Shown: positions 27,737 through 37,012, numbered from the stretch's first letter. The stretch: DNA of 64,000 bases from Celeribacter baekdonensis (GCF_003047105.1 NZ_CP028475.1:186001-250000); one strand, 5' to 3'. Translations and numbers: made by a program. Notes: generated by a model not told the origin, from the sequence alone.

Positions 27737-29713
27737 TCACACATCCAATTCCTCAACAAACTGCGCGTTCTCTTGAATATACTGATACCGCAGTTCCGGT
27801 TTTTTCCCCATCAAGCGCTCGACCAAATCCGCCGTTTCACCGGGGAAATCCTCTTGGATGGTCACCCGGATCAGCTTGCGGGATTTGGGGTCCATTGTGG
27901 TCTCTTTCAAATCCTTCGCGTCCATTTCGCCAAGGCCTTTGAACCGCTGCACGTCAATCTTGCCCTTGCCGCCAAGACCCTTGTCCATCCACTCATTTTT
28001 CTCCGCGTCATCAGAGACATAGAGCCTGCGCGCGCCTTGGGTCAGGCGATAGAGCGGCGGGCAGGCCAGATAGAGGTGGCCTTGGTCAATCAGCGGGCGC
28101 ATTTGGGTGTAGAAAAACGTCATCAATAGCGCCGCAATATGGGCGCCATCGACGTCCGCATCGGTCATGATGATGATTTTCTCATAGCGCAGGTCTTCGA
28201 CGTTAAAGCGCGTGCCCATGCCGACGCCCAAGGCCTCGCAGAGGTCAGAAATTTCCTGGTTGGTGTTGAGCTTGCCGGAGGCCGCGCCCAAGACGTTTAG
28301 GATTTTACCCTTGAGCGGCAACAGCGCCTGCGTTTCACGTTTGCGCGCGCCTTTGGCGGACCCGCCCGCAGAGTCGCCCTCGACGATGAACAATTCTGTG
28401 CCGACGCGGTCTTTCGAGGAGCAATCGGTGAGCTTGCCGGGAAGGCGCAGTTTCTTGGTCGCGGTCTTGCGCTGGGTCTCTTTTTCCTGACGACGGCGCA
28501 GGCGTTCCTCGGCGCGCAGCACGAGGAAATCAAGGATGGAACCGGCGGATTTCGTATCGGCGGCGAGCCAGTTGTCAAAGTGGTCGCGCACGGAGTTTTC
28601 GACCATGCGCTGCGCCTCAGTGGTGGCCAGACGGTCCTTGGTTTGGCCGACAAATTCCGGCTCGCGGATAAAACAGGACACCAAAGCGCCCGCGCCTGTG
28701 GTCAGGTCTTCGCGGGTGATGTTTTGGGCCTTTTTATTGCCGACCAACTCACCATAAGCCTTGATGCCTTTGAGGATCGCCGCCCAAAATCCGGCCTCAT
28801 GGGTGCCGCCTTCGGGGGTGGGCACGGTGTTGCAATAGGACTGGATAAAGCCATCGCGCGCAGGCGTCCAATTGATCGCCCATTCGACCTTGCCGGGGGC
28901 TTTGAATTTTTCAAAAGAGACGGTGCCCGCAAAGGGTTTCTCTGCATAGGTGGTGGCGCTGCCCATAGTCTCAGAGAGGTAATCGGCAAGCCCGCCGGGG
29001 AAATGGAATTTCGCCTCAAGCGGCGTGTCGCCGTCCTTGATCGCGGTTTTCCAACGGATTTCAACGCCCGAAAACAGATAGGCTTTGGACCGGGCCATGG
29101 CAAAAAGACGGGCGGGTTTCAGTTTGAGCGCGCCGAAAATTTCGGGGTCGGGGTGGAATGTCACCGCGGTGCCACGCCGGTTCGGAGCCGCACCAATTTT
29201 GGCCAGCTTGCCCTGTGGCACGCCACGGGAAAACTCCATGGCATAGAGCTCTTTGTTCTGTGCCACTTCGACGCGCAAATGATCAGAGAGCGCGTTGACC
29301 ACAGAGGAGCCAACGCCGTGCAAACCGCCCGAGGTTTCATAGCTGTCGCCAGAGAACTTGCCTCCGGCGTTCAGTGTGCAAAAGATGATTTCAAGCGCGG
29401 ATTTCGACGGGTCTTTCGGGTGCGCACCAATCGGAATACCACGGCCGTTGTCGCGCACGGAGACATGGCCGTTTTCATGCAGCTCGACCTCAATCCAAGA
29501 GGCGTGTCCGGCGACGGCTTCGTCCATCGAGTTGTCGATGATCTCGGCGACCATGTGATGCAAAGCGCGCTCATCCTTGCCGCCGATATACATGCCGGGG
29601 CGCAGCCGGACGTGCTCCATATCTTCGAGGACTTGAATGGAGGAGGCATCATAGGTGGAGGCTTTGGCTTTGACATTGGGATCGGGTTGGCCGGAAAGGA
29701 GATCGTCGGACAT
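27737..29713 (-). CDS. parE: DNA topoisomerase IV subunit B
   Basis: 658 residues. The GHKL ATPase region (MVAEIIDNSMDEAVAGHASW, VRDNGRGIPIGAHP, GGLHGVGSSVVNALS) is followed by the transducer and the TOPRIM domain (LFIVEGDSAGGSAKGAR, MTDADVDGAHIAALL). The length without the GyrB insert and the C-terminus YQYIQENAQFVEELDV favour ParE over GyrB. It decatenates daughter chromosomes with ParC, which is not in the window. Confidence 0.95.
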   Translation of the reverse strand: MSDDLLSGQPDPNVKAKASTYDASSIQVLEDMEHVRLRPGMYIGGKDERALHHMVAEIIDNSMDEAVAGHASWIEVELHENGHVSVRDNGRGIPIGAHPKDPSKSALEIIFCTLNAGGKFSGDSYETSGGLHGVGSSVVNALSDHLRVEVAQNKELYAMEFSRGVPQGKLAKIGAAPNRRGTAVTFHPDPEIFGALKLKPARLFAMARSKAYLFSGVEIRWKTAIKDGDTPLEAKFHFPGGLADYLSETMGSATTYAEKPFAGTVSFEKFKAPGKVEWAINWTPARDGFIQSYCNTVPTPEGGTHEAGFWAAILKGIKAYGELVGNKKAQNITREDLTTGAGALVSCFIREPEFVGQTKDRLATTEAQRMVENSVRDHFDNWLAADTKSAGSILDFLVLRAEERLRRRQEKETQRKTATKKLRLPGKLTDCSSKDRVGTELFIVEGDSAGGSAKGARKRETQALLPLKGKILNVLGAASGKLNTNQEISDLCEALGVGMGTRFNVEDLRYEKIIIMTDADVDGAHIAALLMTFFYTQMRPLIDQGHLYLACPPLYRLTQGARRLYVSDDAEKNEWMDKGLGGKGKIDVQRFKGLGEMDAKDLKETTMDPKSRKLIRVTIQEDFPGETADLVERLMGKKPELRYQYIQENAQFVEELDV

Positions 29714-29899
29714 GGGTGTGGCGCTCGATTCTTAGAGTTTGCTCGTTGGGCTAGGATTAGACCATTGGGCGGCGTGTGACGCAAGCTGTTGAGACATGTG
29801 GACAGGTGGCACATCAAAAACCTTGCCTCAGATCAAGGAAAGAGAAAGGGATTTCGTGTAACAGGGGTGTCACAGATTTATGAATGGAGAACCGCCCGC

Positions 29900-30928
29900 A
29901 TGACGACGACTGTAAAAGCTGTGCCTGCCGCTGTGAAAAATGAACCTGTGGCGGGGCAGGAGGGTATGACCGCCGAGACCATGCCAGCGGCGGCGAATGA
30001 GACGGCGCATGAGACGACGGCGGAGCCGACCACACGCGGCGGGCCGAAAACATTTCCAACCGTGACGCCGGACAAAATCCGGGCGGCCTTTGAGACCGGG
30101 ACATACCCCTACCGCAAAAAGATGACGCGGGTGGAATACGAGACCACGAAAGTCGCACTTCAGGCCGAGCTTTTGAAGGCGCAGATTTGGGCGCAAGAGA
30201 ATGGCGAAAAATTCGTGTTGTTGTTTGAAGGCCGCGATGCTGCGGGCAAGGGCGGCACGATCAAACGGTTCATGGAGCACATGAACCCGCGCCACGCCCG
30301 TGTGGTGGCGCTCAACAAACCGACCGACGAAGAGCGCGGTCAATGGTTTTTCCAACGCTATGTTGAACATCTGCCGACCTCGGGCGAATTCGTGCTCTAT
30401 GACCGCTCTTGGTACAACCGGGCGGGCGTGGAACGGGTGATGGGATTTTGCACGCCGAATGATTACCTCGAATTCATGCGCCAGACGCCGGAATTTGAAC
30501 GGATGCTGACGCGCTCAGGCATCCGGCTTTATAAATACTGGTTTTCGGTGACCCAAGCCGAACAACAACGCCGCTTTGCCGCGCGCGAAAACGACCCGCT
30601 GAAGCAATGGAAACTCTCGCCGATCGACAAAGCATCCTTGGACAAATGGGATGATTACACCGAGGCGAAAGAGGCGATGTTTTTCTACACCGACACGGCA
30701 GATGCGCCATGGACGATTGTGAAATCCAACGACAAAAAACGCGCGCGGGTGGAATGTATGAAACATTTTCTGTCCACCATCGACTACCCGGACAAGGATA
30801 TGGAATTGATCGGCCAACCGGACCCGTTGATTGTCGGCAATGCGGGGCATGTTGTGCACCGCGCGGATCATATTTTAGGGACGGCGTTGCATCCGGACGC
30901 ACGGCGCGGGCGCAACGGCAAAGTCTAA
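29900..30928 (+). CDS. ppk2: Polyphosphate kinase 2 family enzyme
   Basis: 342 residues from the ATG at 29900; the longer open frame from 29789 is not needed. After a low-complexity Ala/Thr/Glu-rich N-terminal 50 residues the PPK2 core follows: Walker A LFEGRDAAGKGGTIKRFMEH, RGQWFFQRYVEHLP, Walker B/lid FVLYDRSWYNRAGVERVMGF. It uses polyphosphate to phosphorylate nucleotides, or the reverse. With ppx at 18929 it gives the organism both making/using and breaking of polyphosphate. Confidence 0.93.
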   Translation: MTTTVKAVPAAVKNEPVAGQEGMTAETMPAAANETAHETTAEPTTRGGPKTFPTVTPDKIRAAFETGTYPYRKKMTRVEYETTKVALQAELLKAQIWAQENGEKFVLLFEGRDAAGKGGTIKRFMEHMNPRHARVVALNKPTDEERGQWFFQRYVEHLPTSGEFVLYDRSWYNRAGVERVMGFCTPNDYLEFMRQTPEFERMLTRSGIRLYKYWFSVTQAEQQRRFAARENDPLKQWKLSPIDKASLDKWDDYTEAKEAMFFYTDTADAPWTIVKSNDKKRARVECMKHFLSTIDYPDKDMELIGQPDPLIVGNAGHVVHRADHILGTALHPDARRGRNGKV

Positions 30929-30963
30929 GGCTCAGCTAAGAGTATTTGAACTGCGATGAAGGC

Positions 30964-30993
30964 AAAGGCCCTGTCCGAAAGGAGAGAGCCTTT
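30964..30993. terminator. Hairpin between ppk2 and the convergent oxygenase gene
   Basis: AAAGGC-c-CTGTCC and GGAGAG-a-GCCTTT pair around a GAAA tetraloop with one internal mismatch. Its position between convergent genes and its A/T ends suggest a terminator, but the T-run is short. Confidence 0.5.
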
Positions 30994-30998
30994 GTGTG

Positions 30999-31976
30999 TC
31001 AGCCGTTGGCGGCGGCAAATTTAGCCATCAGATAGGGGCCGGAACTGACGGTTTCCGCATTTGCGCCGGACAAAGGGGTGATCTCGGCGTGCCAATTGGG
31101 TTGGTGAAAAAACGCCAAGGACATGCGCCGTTTGGTGGCCCAATCGGGCGGGGTGACAACACGGTGCAGGGTCGAGGTCCAGCGCCCAGCCGTCCAAAGC
31201 GTCATGAGATCGCCGATGTTGATCACAAACGCGCCCTCAATGGGCGGCACACCGCGCCAATCGCCTTCAGGTGTGAGGATTTCAAGACCGCGCGAGCCGG
31301 GTTCGGGCAACAGGATGGTGAGCGAACCGTAATCGGTATGCGCCCCGGCGCGCAGTTGGTTTTCTTTCGGCGCGCTGTCTTGGGCTGGGTAATTGAGCGC
31401 GCGCAACGCCGAGATTGGCGTGTCGATAAAGGGCGCGAAATGGTCCTGCGGCAGATTGAGGGCGAGAGCAAAGACCTCCATGATCCGGGCGGCGAGCGCC
31501 TCCATTTCAGCATAATAGGCGCGCCACGCCGCGCGGAAATCGGGCATGTCTGGCCAAGGTGTGGGGGCATAGCAAAAGGCCAAAGCGTCTGGATCGGTCT
31601 CGCCGGGAGGGATGCTCAAAGGTCCGCCATTGAAGCTTTCCTTCAGGTCGGGCGGCGTGTCTTCGCCGCGTGATTTGGCCAAGGCTTCGGTGCCTGGCCC
31701 AAGGTAGCCATAGGGCGCGCCGGGTGCAGGGGCGACCGCGTGTTTGGTCTCGGGCGCGAGATCGAAAAAGCCGCGCGCCTTGTCCCAGATCGCGTCGATC
31801 ACCGGCTGCGGTACGCCATGACCGGTGACGGCGAGAAACCCGGTTTCGATACAGATGCGATCCACCTCGGCGGCGATCTTGGCCTTGTTGGCAGCATCGG
31901 CTGCGGCAAAAGCGGCGAGGTCGAGCAGAGGGAAATCGGTTTGGGTCGTGTTGGTTTGGGGCGTGTCGGTTTGCAT
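30999..31976 (-). CDS. 2-oxoglutarate/Fe(II)-dependent oxygenase, isopenicillin N synthase-like
   Basis: 325 residues from the ATG at 31976. The N-terminal DIOX_N region (IDAIWDKARGFFDLAPETKH) is followed by the double-stranded beta-helix core with iron ligands HTD (GAHTDYGSLTILL) and the distal His (TSTLHRVVTPP), then the 2-oxoglutarate-binding Arg region KRRMSLAFFHQPN. Substrate unknown; relatives act on varied small molecules. The ORF can be extended upstream but without a better start. Confidence 0.88.
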   Translation of the reverse strand: MQTDTPQTNTTQTDFPLLDLAAFAAADAANKAKIAAEVDRICIETGFLAVTGHGVPQPVIDAIWDKARGFFDLAPETKHAVAPAPGAPYGYLGPGTEALAKSRGEDTPPDLKESFNGGPLSIPPGETDPDALAFCYAPTPWPDMPDFRAAWRAYYAEMEALAARIMEVFALALNLPQDHFAPFIDTPISALRALNYPAQDSAPKENQLRAGAHTDYGSLTILLPEPGSRGLEILTPEGDWRGVPPIEGAFVINIGDLMTLWTAGRWTSTLHRVVTPPDWATKRRMSLAFFHQPNWHAEITPLSGANAETVSSGPYLMAKFAAANG

Positions 31977-32148
31977 GGTGGTCTCTTCGCGGGGGACGTC
32001 GGTTGGCACACCGTTTCGCGACCACGTGCCTCTGTCAACCGGAGCGAAGCCGCGGCGGCGTGCACAGGGGGTGCGCAAGAACAGGCTCGCCAGAGCGCGG
32101 GGCCAAAGATAAGTTGGCGAGGATTGCAACAGAAACGACAGGACGCGC

Positions 32149-32604
32149 ATGGCTGAGATGATTTTACGCCCCGCCACACGCGCGGACACAGAGGCGGTAA
32201 CGGGTTTGGTGGCACAGGCCTTTTCGATCTACACGCCAAAGATCGGCAAACCCCCGGCACCTGTGTTTTATGACTACGGATCGCTGATTGAGACGGGGTT
32301 GGTGAGCGTCGCCTGTGACGGCGCAGCGCTGATGGGCATAGTCTATCTTTACGACCAAGACGACGGCACGGCGATGTTGGATGTTTTGGCGGTGGCCGAG
32401 GCAGCGCAGGGACGTGGCGTTGCGCGGCAATTGATTGCGCGGGCCGAAGATCAGGCGCGTGAGATGGGCGCGCGGGCGTTGATGGTCTATACCAATGCGG
32501 TGATGGACGGTCCGCTTGTCATCTATCCCAAACTGGGATTTGCCGAGACCCATCGCGGGGAAAGCGACGGGTATCAGCGGGTGCATTTTCGCAAAGAGCT
32601 ATAA
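32149..32604 (+). CDS. GNAT N-acetyltransferase
   Basis: 151 residues. Motif A QGRGVARQLIARAEDQAREM and the C-terminal ARALMVYTNAVMDGPLVIYP, KLGFAETHRGE fit the GNAT fold. Divergent from the oxygenase gene. Substrate cannot be read from the sequence. Confidence 0.82.
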   Translation: MAEMILRPATRADTEAVTGLVAQAFSIYTPKIGKPPAPVFYDYGSLIETGLVSVACDGAALMGIVYLYDQDDGTAMLDVLAVAEAAQGRGVARQLIARAEDQAREMGARALMVYTNAVMDGPLVIYPKLGFAETHRGESDGYQRVHFRKEL

Positions 32605-32615
32605 GCGCGGCTCGC

Positions 32616-33056
32616 TTAGGCTTTGTCGTCGCCAAAGCCATTCATGCGCTTGGCCCATTGAAAGGCCACGATCGCGCCTTTGAAGCGGGGCAAGAGGTAC
32701 AGAGACAGGGCGACGGTGCCCGTGGCGAAAATGGCGATCAACACCAAAGGATCGGGGCGGAATTCGATAAAGGCAAAGCCCAAAAGCGGCGCCATCAGGT
32801 GACCGACGATCAAGATGGTCAGATAGGCGGGACCATCATCGGCCCGGTGATGATACAATTCTTCGCCACAGACCGGACATTCGTCGCGGACTTTCAAATA
32901 GCCCTTCATCATTGGCCCGCCGCCACAGGAGGGGCAACGCCGTTTCCAGCCTCGCAAAAGGGCCGGGCGCATTTCGCGTTCGCCTGCGCGCGCCGAGACG
33001 GCGTCAGAAAGAATGTTTGAGGTGGCGGCGCTGAGGGCCTGAGTGGTGTCGGTCAT
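32616..33056 (-). CDS. DUF983 membrane protein with N-terminal zinc ribbon
   Basis: 146 residues. A CPSCGGGPMMKGYLKVRDEC zinc-ribbon pair (two CPxC motifs) is followed by two membrane helices (YLTILIVGHLMAPLLGFAFI, PLVLIAIFATGTVALSLYLL), the layout of DUF983 proteins. Members often lie near cytochrome oxidase genes; here the neighbour is a convergent GNAT gene. Function unknown. Confidence 0.88.
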   Translation of the reverse strand: MTDTTQALSAATSNILSDAVSARAGEREMRPALLRGWKRRCPSCGGGPMMKGYLKVRDECPVCGEELYHHRADDGPAYLTILIVGHLMAPLLGFAFIEFRPDPLVLIAIFATGTVALSLYLLPRFKGAIVAFQWAKRMNGFGDDKA

Positions 33057-33303
33057 GTGCGGTTCGCCTCTTTGCTGATATGGGCGTGAGTTTAAGCGAC
33101 AAAGTCTTACGCAGATCCGCGCGTTTTGTCCTTGCGTCCCGATGTCGCGTTTGGGCAGGAGCGCGTGTCTTTCATATTTTTGAGCCGCAGTGCGACGGAA
33201 GTGCGAGGGTGGCCCGTTTCATAAGTATCAAAGCGCGCCGCATGTTGGTCTCGAACGGGGTTTGAGCGGCACGTCAGAGTAACCCTGTGAAAAGGAAATG
33301 AAC

Positions 33304-33864
33304 ATGAAACGCAATACATTTGTCTCCGCCCTCGCTTTTGTTGCCGTGCTGGGTGGGTCCGTCGCGGCCTTTGCCGCTGGTGGTCCGAACACTCCCGATC
33401 AAATGGGCGGGATGCGCGGCGGTATGAAAACGGAACGCGGACAGGGCTTTATGCCGTTTGGGCCGGAGTTTGATTTTGCCACGGTAGATACCGATGGCGA
33501 CGGCAAACTGTCCATGGCCGAGATGGATGCGTTCAAAGCGGCACGGTTTGCCGAGGTGGATGCGGATGGCAACGGCACAGTGGATGCCGCCGAATTGATG
33601 GCGCATCACGAGGCACAGCGCATGGCCCGTATGCAAGCCCGTGTTGAGACCATGATCAAAAACCGCGACACCAATGGTGATGGCGTGTTGAGCGCCGAAG
33701 AAATGAGCAACGCCCCCCGCGTGAGTCTGTTTGATCGGTTGGACCAAGACGACGATGGTATGATCAGCCAAGAAGAACTGGCGCTGATGCAACAGCGGAT
33801 GCAGGGGCATATGAAAGACGACGGACGTCCCGGTATGAAAACGCCGGGTCAAGGCCGGAACTAA
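33304..33864 (+). CDS. Exported EF-hand calcium-binding protein
   Basis: The start at 33304 is preferred over 33298 because AAGGAA then stands 6 bases upstream instead of touching the ATG. 186 residues with a signal peptide (MKRNTFVSALAFVAVLGGSV) and four EF-hand-like loops: DTDGDGKLSMAE, DADGNGTVDAAE, DTNGDGVLSAEE and DQDDDGMISQEE, each with a Glu at loop position 12. Periplasmic calcium (or lanthanide-size ion) binding is expected. It lies upstream of an ECF sigma / metal-sensor-like operon. Confidence 0.9.
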   Translation: MKRNTFVSALAFVAVLGGSVAAFAAGGPNTPDQMGGMRGGMKTERGQGFMPFGPEFDFATVDTDGDGKLSMAEMDAFKAARFAEVDADGNGTVDAAELMAHHEAQRMARMQARVETMIKNRDTNGDGVLSAEEMSNAPRVSLFDRLDQDDDGMISQEELALMQQRMQGHMKDDGRPGMKTPGQGRN

Positions 33865-33875
33865 GCCGTGAGGGT

Positions 33876-33899
33876 GGGGGAGAGAGATGTCTCTCCTCC
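33876..33899. terminator. Hairpin between the EF-hand gene and the sigma-factor operon
   Basis: GGAGAGA-gatg-TCTCTCC with a few extra outer pairs, without a T-run. It may end the EF-hand transcript or attenuate readthrough into the sigma gene. Confidence 0.35.
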
Positions 33900-33949
33900 A
33901 CGGTCCCACGGTGGACGCCTCCAACGGTTTGAGATAGCTATAGCCGGTG

Positions 33950-34540
33950 ATGGATATGCCCTTTGACGCCCTAAACGATGTCTCTGATGAGGCGTTGCTG
34001 ATTGCCTTTGGCAATGGCGATGCGGCTTCGTCGCGCGCGTTGACGATGCGTCTGACCCCAAAGGTTTTGGGCTATGCCGCGCGCCTGTTGCGTGATCGGG
34101 CCGAGGCCGAAGATGTGGCCCAGGAGGCGATGCTCCGACTGTGGAAAATCGCGCCCGACTGGCGTCAGGGCGAGGCCAAGGTCACCACATGGCTCTACCG
34201 GGTGGTGACCAATCTGTGCACGGACCGGCTGCGCAAAAAGCGTGGCAGTGCCTTGGATGAGATTGCCGAGCCTGAAGATGATCGCCCCTCACAAGAGGCG
34301 GTGATGATCCAGAGGGAGCGGATTGATGCGTTAAACGCCGCGCTGGCAACTTTGCCGGATCGACAACGCGAAGCGGTGGTGCTGCGCCACATTGAAGGCT
34401 TGGGCAATCCTGAGATTGCCGAAGTGTTGGACATTAGCGTCGAGGCGGTCGAAAGTTTGACCGCCCGAGGCAAACGCGCCCTGACGCAGGCTTTGGCCGC
34501 GCAGCGCGACAGACTGGGGTTCGAAGATGACGCATCGTGA
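33950..34540 (+). CDS. ECF-type RNA polymerase sigma factor
   Basis: 196 residues. Sigma region 2 (LLRDRAEAEDVAQEAMLRLW, KVTTWLYRVVTNLCTDRLRK) and region 4 (LPDRQREAVVLRHIEGLGNP, EIAEVLDISVEAVESLTARG) are complete. It overlaps the next gene by 14 bases. Its targets are unknown; the EF-hand gene and its own operon are obvious candidates. Regulation by the two downstream membrane proteins is inferred from gene order. Confidence 0.9.
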   Translation: MDMPFDALNDVSDEALLIAFGNGDAASSRALTMRLTPKVLGYAARLLRDRAEAEDVAQEAMLRLWKIAPDWRQGEAKVTTWLYRVVTNLCTDRLRKKRGSALDEIAEPEDDRPSQEAVMIQRERIDALNAALATLPDRQREAVVLRHIEGLGNPEIAEVLDISVEAVESLTARGKRALTQALAAQRDRLGFEDDAS

Positions 34541-34952
34541 TGATAAAATGACAGGTGGTCTTTCAGATCAATCGCTTGAGGCGCTGTTTGCCGAGGCACG
34601 TGACGAGGCGGTGAGACCTTCCGCCGCGCTTTTGGCCGCCGTCATGGCAGATGCCGACACCCAAATGGCCACACGTGCCCGTCAGGACGCGGCACGTCGC
34701 GAGGCCCTGCGCCCGAAACAGCGGCATCCAATGCTGGCGGCCATGGTTGCGGCGCTGGGCGGATGGCGGGCGGTGGCTGGCTTGGCCACGGCGGCGGTCA
34801 CAGGTCTGGCCATTGGGCTGGGCGCGCCCTCAACGGTGACCAATTTGGCGACAGGTGACTATAGCGAGAGCGCCACGGTTGAGATGACAGCGGCAAGCGA
34901 TGCGCTTGATGCTTTGGTCCCAAGTTTCTACGATCTCGCTTCGGAAGGATAA
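34527..34952 (+). CDS. Putative membrane anti-sigma factor
   Basis: 141 residues overlapping the sigma gene. A soluble N-terminal part (LSDQSLEALFAEARDEAVRP) is followed by one membrane helix (WRAVAGLATAAVTGLAIGLG) and a short periplasmic tail. I see no zinc-binding ZAS motif. Order and topology suggest that it holds the sigma factor at the membrane; the sequence alone does not prove this. Confidence 0.65.
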   Translation: MTHRDDKMTGGLSDQSLEALFAEARDEAVRPSAALLAAVMADADTQMATRARQDAARREALRPKQRHPMLAAMVAALGGWRAVAGLATAAVTGLAIGLGAPSTVTNLATGDYSESATVEMTAASDALDALVPSFYDLASEG

Positions 34953-34955
34953 GCC

Positions 34956-35516
34956 ATGACGGATGACAGCCAAATGACGCCCGAACCTGTGGCCACCGAG
35001 GACACGCCGAAAAAGCCGTTCCGCTGGAGCCGTGTGGTTTTGGTGATGTCGCTGGCGCTGAACCTTGCGGTGATCGGCACGGTGGCAGGCGCTTTGTTGC
35101 GCTGGGATGCGGGCATGGACCGGGCGCGGGCGATGCAAGTGCGCGATTTTGGCTTTGGCCCCTTCATTGGTGCATTGGACCCCACGGATCGTCGGGATGT
35201 CGGGCGCAGCTTTGTGCGCTCTGTCGGCAATCCGCGCGAGGCGCGGGCCGAGGTGAAAACCATGTTTGCCCAGATGGTTGCAACGTTGAAGGCGGAACCG
35301 TTTGATCGGCAGACCTTTGAAACGCTTTTGCTGCAACAGCAACAGAATTTTTCCAGCCGCCAAGAGATCGGCGCGCAGATTGTTGTGGATCAAATCGCTC
35401 GGATGAGCGCCCCGGACCGTGCCGCTTATGCGATGCGACTTGAGGACATGCTCAAAAAGCCGCCGCGGCCACCGCATGCGGGCGATGGATCACGCGAAGA
35501 TAAAAAGCAGAACTAA
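34956..35516 (+). CDS. Periplasmic metal-sensor-like protein (CnrX/CpxP/ZraP superfamily)
   Basis: 186 residues, 3 bases after the previous stop. One N-terminal membrane helix (VVLVMSLALNLAVIGTVAGA) anchors a helical periplasmic domain (GAL--DRRDVGRSFVRSVGNPREARAEVKTMF, PFDRQTFETLLLQQQQNFSS), as in heavy-metal sensor CnrX. With the sigma and putative anti-sigma genes it resembles a CnrYXH-type envelope signalling set. The metal or stress sensed is unknown. Confidence 0.75.
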   Translation: MTDDSQMTPEPVATEDTPKKPFRWSRVVLVMSLALNLAVIGTVAGALLRWDAGMDRARAMQVRDFGFGPFIGALDPTDRRDVGRSFVRSVGNPREARAEVKTMFAQMVATLKAEPFDRQTFETLLLQQQQNFSSRQEIGAQIVVDQIARMSAPDRAAYAMRLEDMLKKPPRPPHAGDGSREDKKQN

Positions 35517-35542
35517 GATGTGACCCCAGATCGGGAGAGATC

Positions 35543-35576
35543 CATATAAAAGGCGCCTTCGGGCGCCTTTTATATG
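35543..35576. terminator. Strong bidirectional terminator
   Basis: CATATAAAAGGCGCC-TTCG-GGCGCCTTTTATATG: a 15-bp perfect stem with a UUCG tetraloop and T/A flanks. It ends the sigma operon and, from the other side, the pleD-like gene. Confidence 0.92.
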
Positions 35577-35602
35577 TGTGAACGGCGGGCAGGTTTGCTG
35601 AT

Positions 35603-37012
35603 TTAGGCCGCGTAGGAGCCCAGAGTGACTTGATTGCGTCCCTCGGCTTTGGCCCCATAAAGCGCCTGGTCCGCGATGGCGATCAGATCGGAGACGTTCG
35701 GGGCGTGCGCGTTCATTTCGCCGCCCATGCCACCGCCCATGCCACCGCCCATGGCGAGGCCGATTGAGGCAGAAACGGTGACCGGAGCACCGTCGGAGGA
35801 CATCGCGACCGGGCGGGCACAGATCGCCGCGCGCAACCGTTCGGCGGCGGCGCGCGCCTCCATCAAAGTGGTCATCGGCATACAGACCAAAAATTCTTCG
35901 CCGCCAAAGCGCGCCACCAAATCCATGCCGCGCAAATTGTCGCGCATCCGATGTGCCACCTCGATCAAAACCTCGTCTCCGACCGCATGGCCATAGGTGT
36001 CATTGACCAATTTGAACCGATCAATGTCGACCAACATCAGAGCAAAATGTTGCCCGCCCTCATGGGCCTCTTTGGCAATTTTCTCAAGATGGGGCAGGGC
36101 ATAGCGGCGATTGTACAGCCCGGTGAGGCTGTCGATCGACGCCAGACGCAAGCCTTCGTCGAGGGTTTGTTTGAGTTGATCGGATTCCTTTTTTCGGCGC
36201 ATTTGGGTGCGCAGGCGCAGCGCCATTTCTTCGGGATCAGCGCCGCGGGTGATCAGGTCATTGGCCCCCAGATCCAGCGCCATCAAAGCCTCGCTCCGGT
36301 CCTGTTGCCCATGCACAACCACGATGCCGGATGTGCGGGTGGCATCGCGGGCGCGCAAATCAGAGATCAGTCTAAGCCCCTCCGCCCCACCGCCAAATTG
36401 CGCAGAAATCACATAGAGATCAGAGACATTCCCATTGTAGATCGCTTCTAAAACGTGATCCCCTCGTTCGATCACAATCTCGTCTGACGTCATGCCGCGC
36501 AGACCGGCGCGCCAGGTCATCGCCTCTTCGGTTGTGGCCCCGATGAGGGTGATTTTGCCGGGGGTTTCAAAATGGCTCGCGGGTTCGGAAAAGCCCAGAG
36601 TGTGAGCGGTTTCGTTGCGCCGACGCAATTCCTCTGAGGTGGCCGAGGCGCGCATCAAGGCGCGCACACGGGCGGTCAGCGTCAACTCATCAAGCGGCTT
36701 GGTGAGGAATTCGTCCGCACCGGCCTTGAGCGCGGCAATCCGCGCGGTCGTGTCATGAGCCGGGGTGATGATGGCGACGGGGATATGGGCGGTGAGCGGG
36801 TCTTTTTTGAGGGCTGCACAGGCATCATATCCGGTCATATCGCCGAGGTTGCCATCCAGAATGATCAGATTTGGCCGCAACTCACGCGCGAGTCCAAGGG
36901 CATCGGACCCGGTGGAGGCCTGAGACACATCATAAAAGGCGGACGCAAGTTTCACCTTTAGGATGATGCGATTTGTCGGCACGTTGTCCGCGATCAAAAT
37001 CCTGCCCGCCAT
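35603..37012 (-). CDS. pleD: PleD-like response regulator / diguanylate cyclase (REC-REC-GGDEF)
   Basis: 469 residues. REC1 is near residues 4-120, with the likely phosphoacceptor in IILDGNLGDMTGYDA; the second REC-like domain (about 150-270) looks degenerate. The GGDEF domain has the active motif GGEEF with the allosteric RxxD site (RGMD) exactly five residues before it. It makes cyclic di-GMP from two GTP. An unusual MGGGMGGGMGGEM insert lies in the GGDEF domain, encoded by a 12-bp tandem repeat. The gene is alone and convergent with the sigma operon. Confidence 0.92.
   Translation of the reverse strand: MAGRILIADNVPTNRIILKVKLASAFYDVSQASTGSDALGLARELRPNLIILDGNLGDMTGYDACAALKKDPLTAHIPVAIITPAHDTTARIAALKAGADEFLTKPLDELTLTARVRALMRASATSEELRRRNETAHTLGFSEPASHFETPGKITLIGATTEEAMTWRAGLRGMTSDEIVIERGDHVLEAIYNGNVSDLYVISAQFGGGAEGLRLISDLRARDATRTSGIVVVHGQQDRSEALMALDLGANDLITRGADPEEMALRLRTQMRRKKESDQLKQTLDEGLRLASIDSLTGLYNRRYALPHLEKIAKEAHEGGQHFALMLVDIDRFKLVNDTYGHAVGDEVLIEVAHRMRDNLRGMDLVARFGGEEFLVCMPMTTLMEARAAAERLRAAICARPVAMSSDGAPVTVSASIGLAMGGGMGGGMGGEMNAHAPNVSDLIAIADQALYGAKAEGRNQVTLGSYAA
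35721..35756 (-). repeat. 12-bp tandem repeat inside the GGDEF domain of pleD
   Basis: Three copies of ccgcccatgcca (the third ends ggcg), in frame, encode repeated Met-Gly-Gly-Gly in a surface loop after the SIGLA strand. Copy number could change by slippage without breaking the frame. Confidence 0.9.

Noticed and set aside
28580-29779. Long plus-strand frame opposite parE
   Set aside because: It is the antisense of a conserved topoisomerase gene and has no domain of its own.
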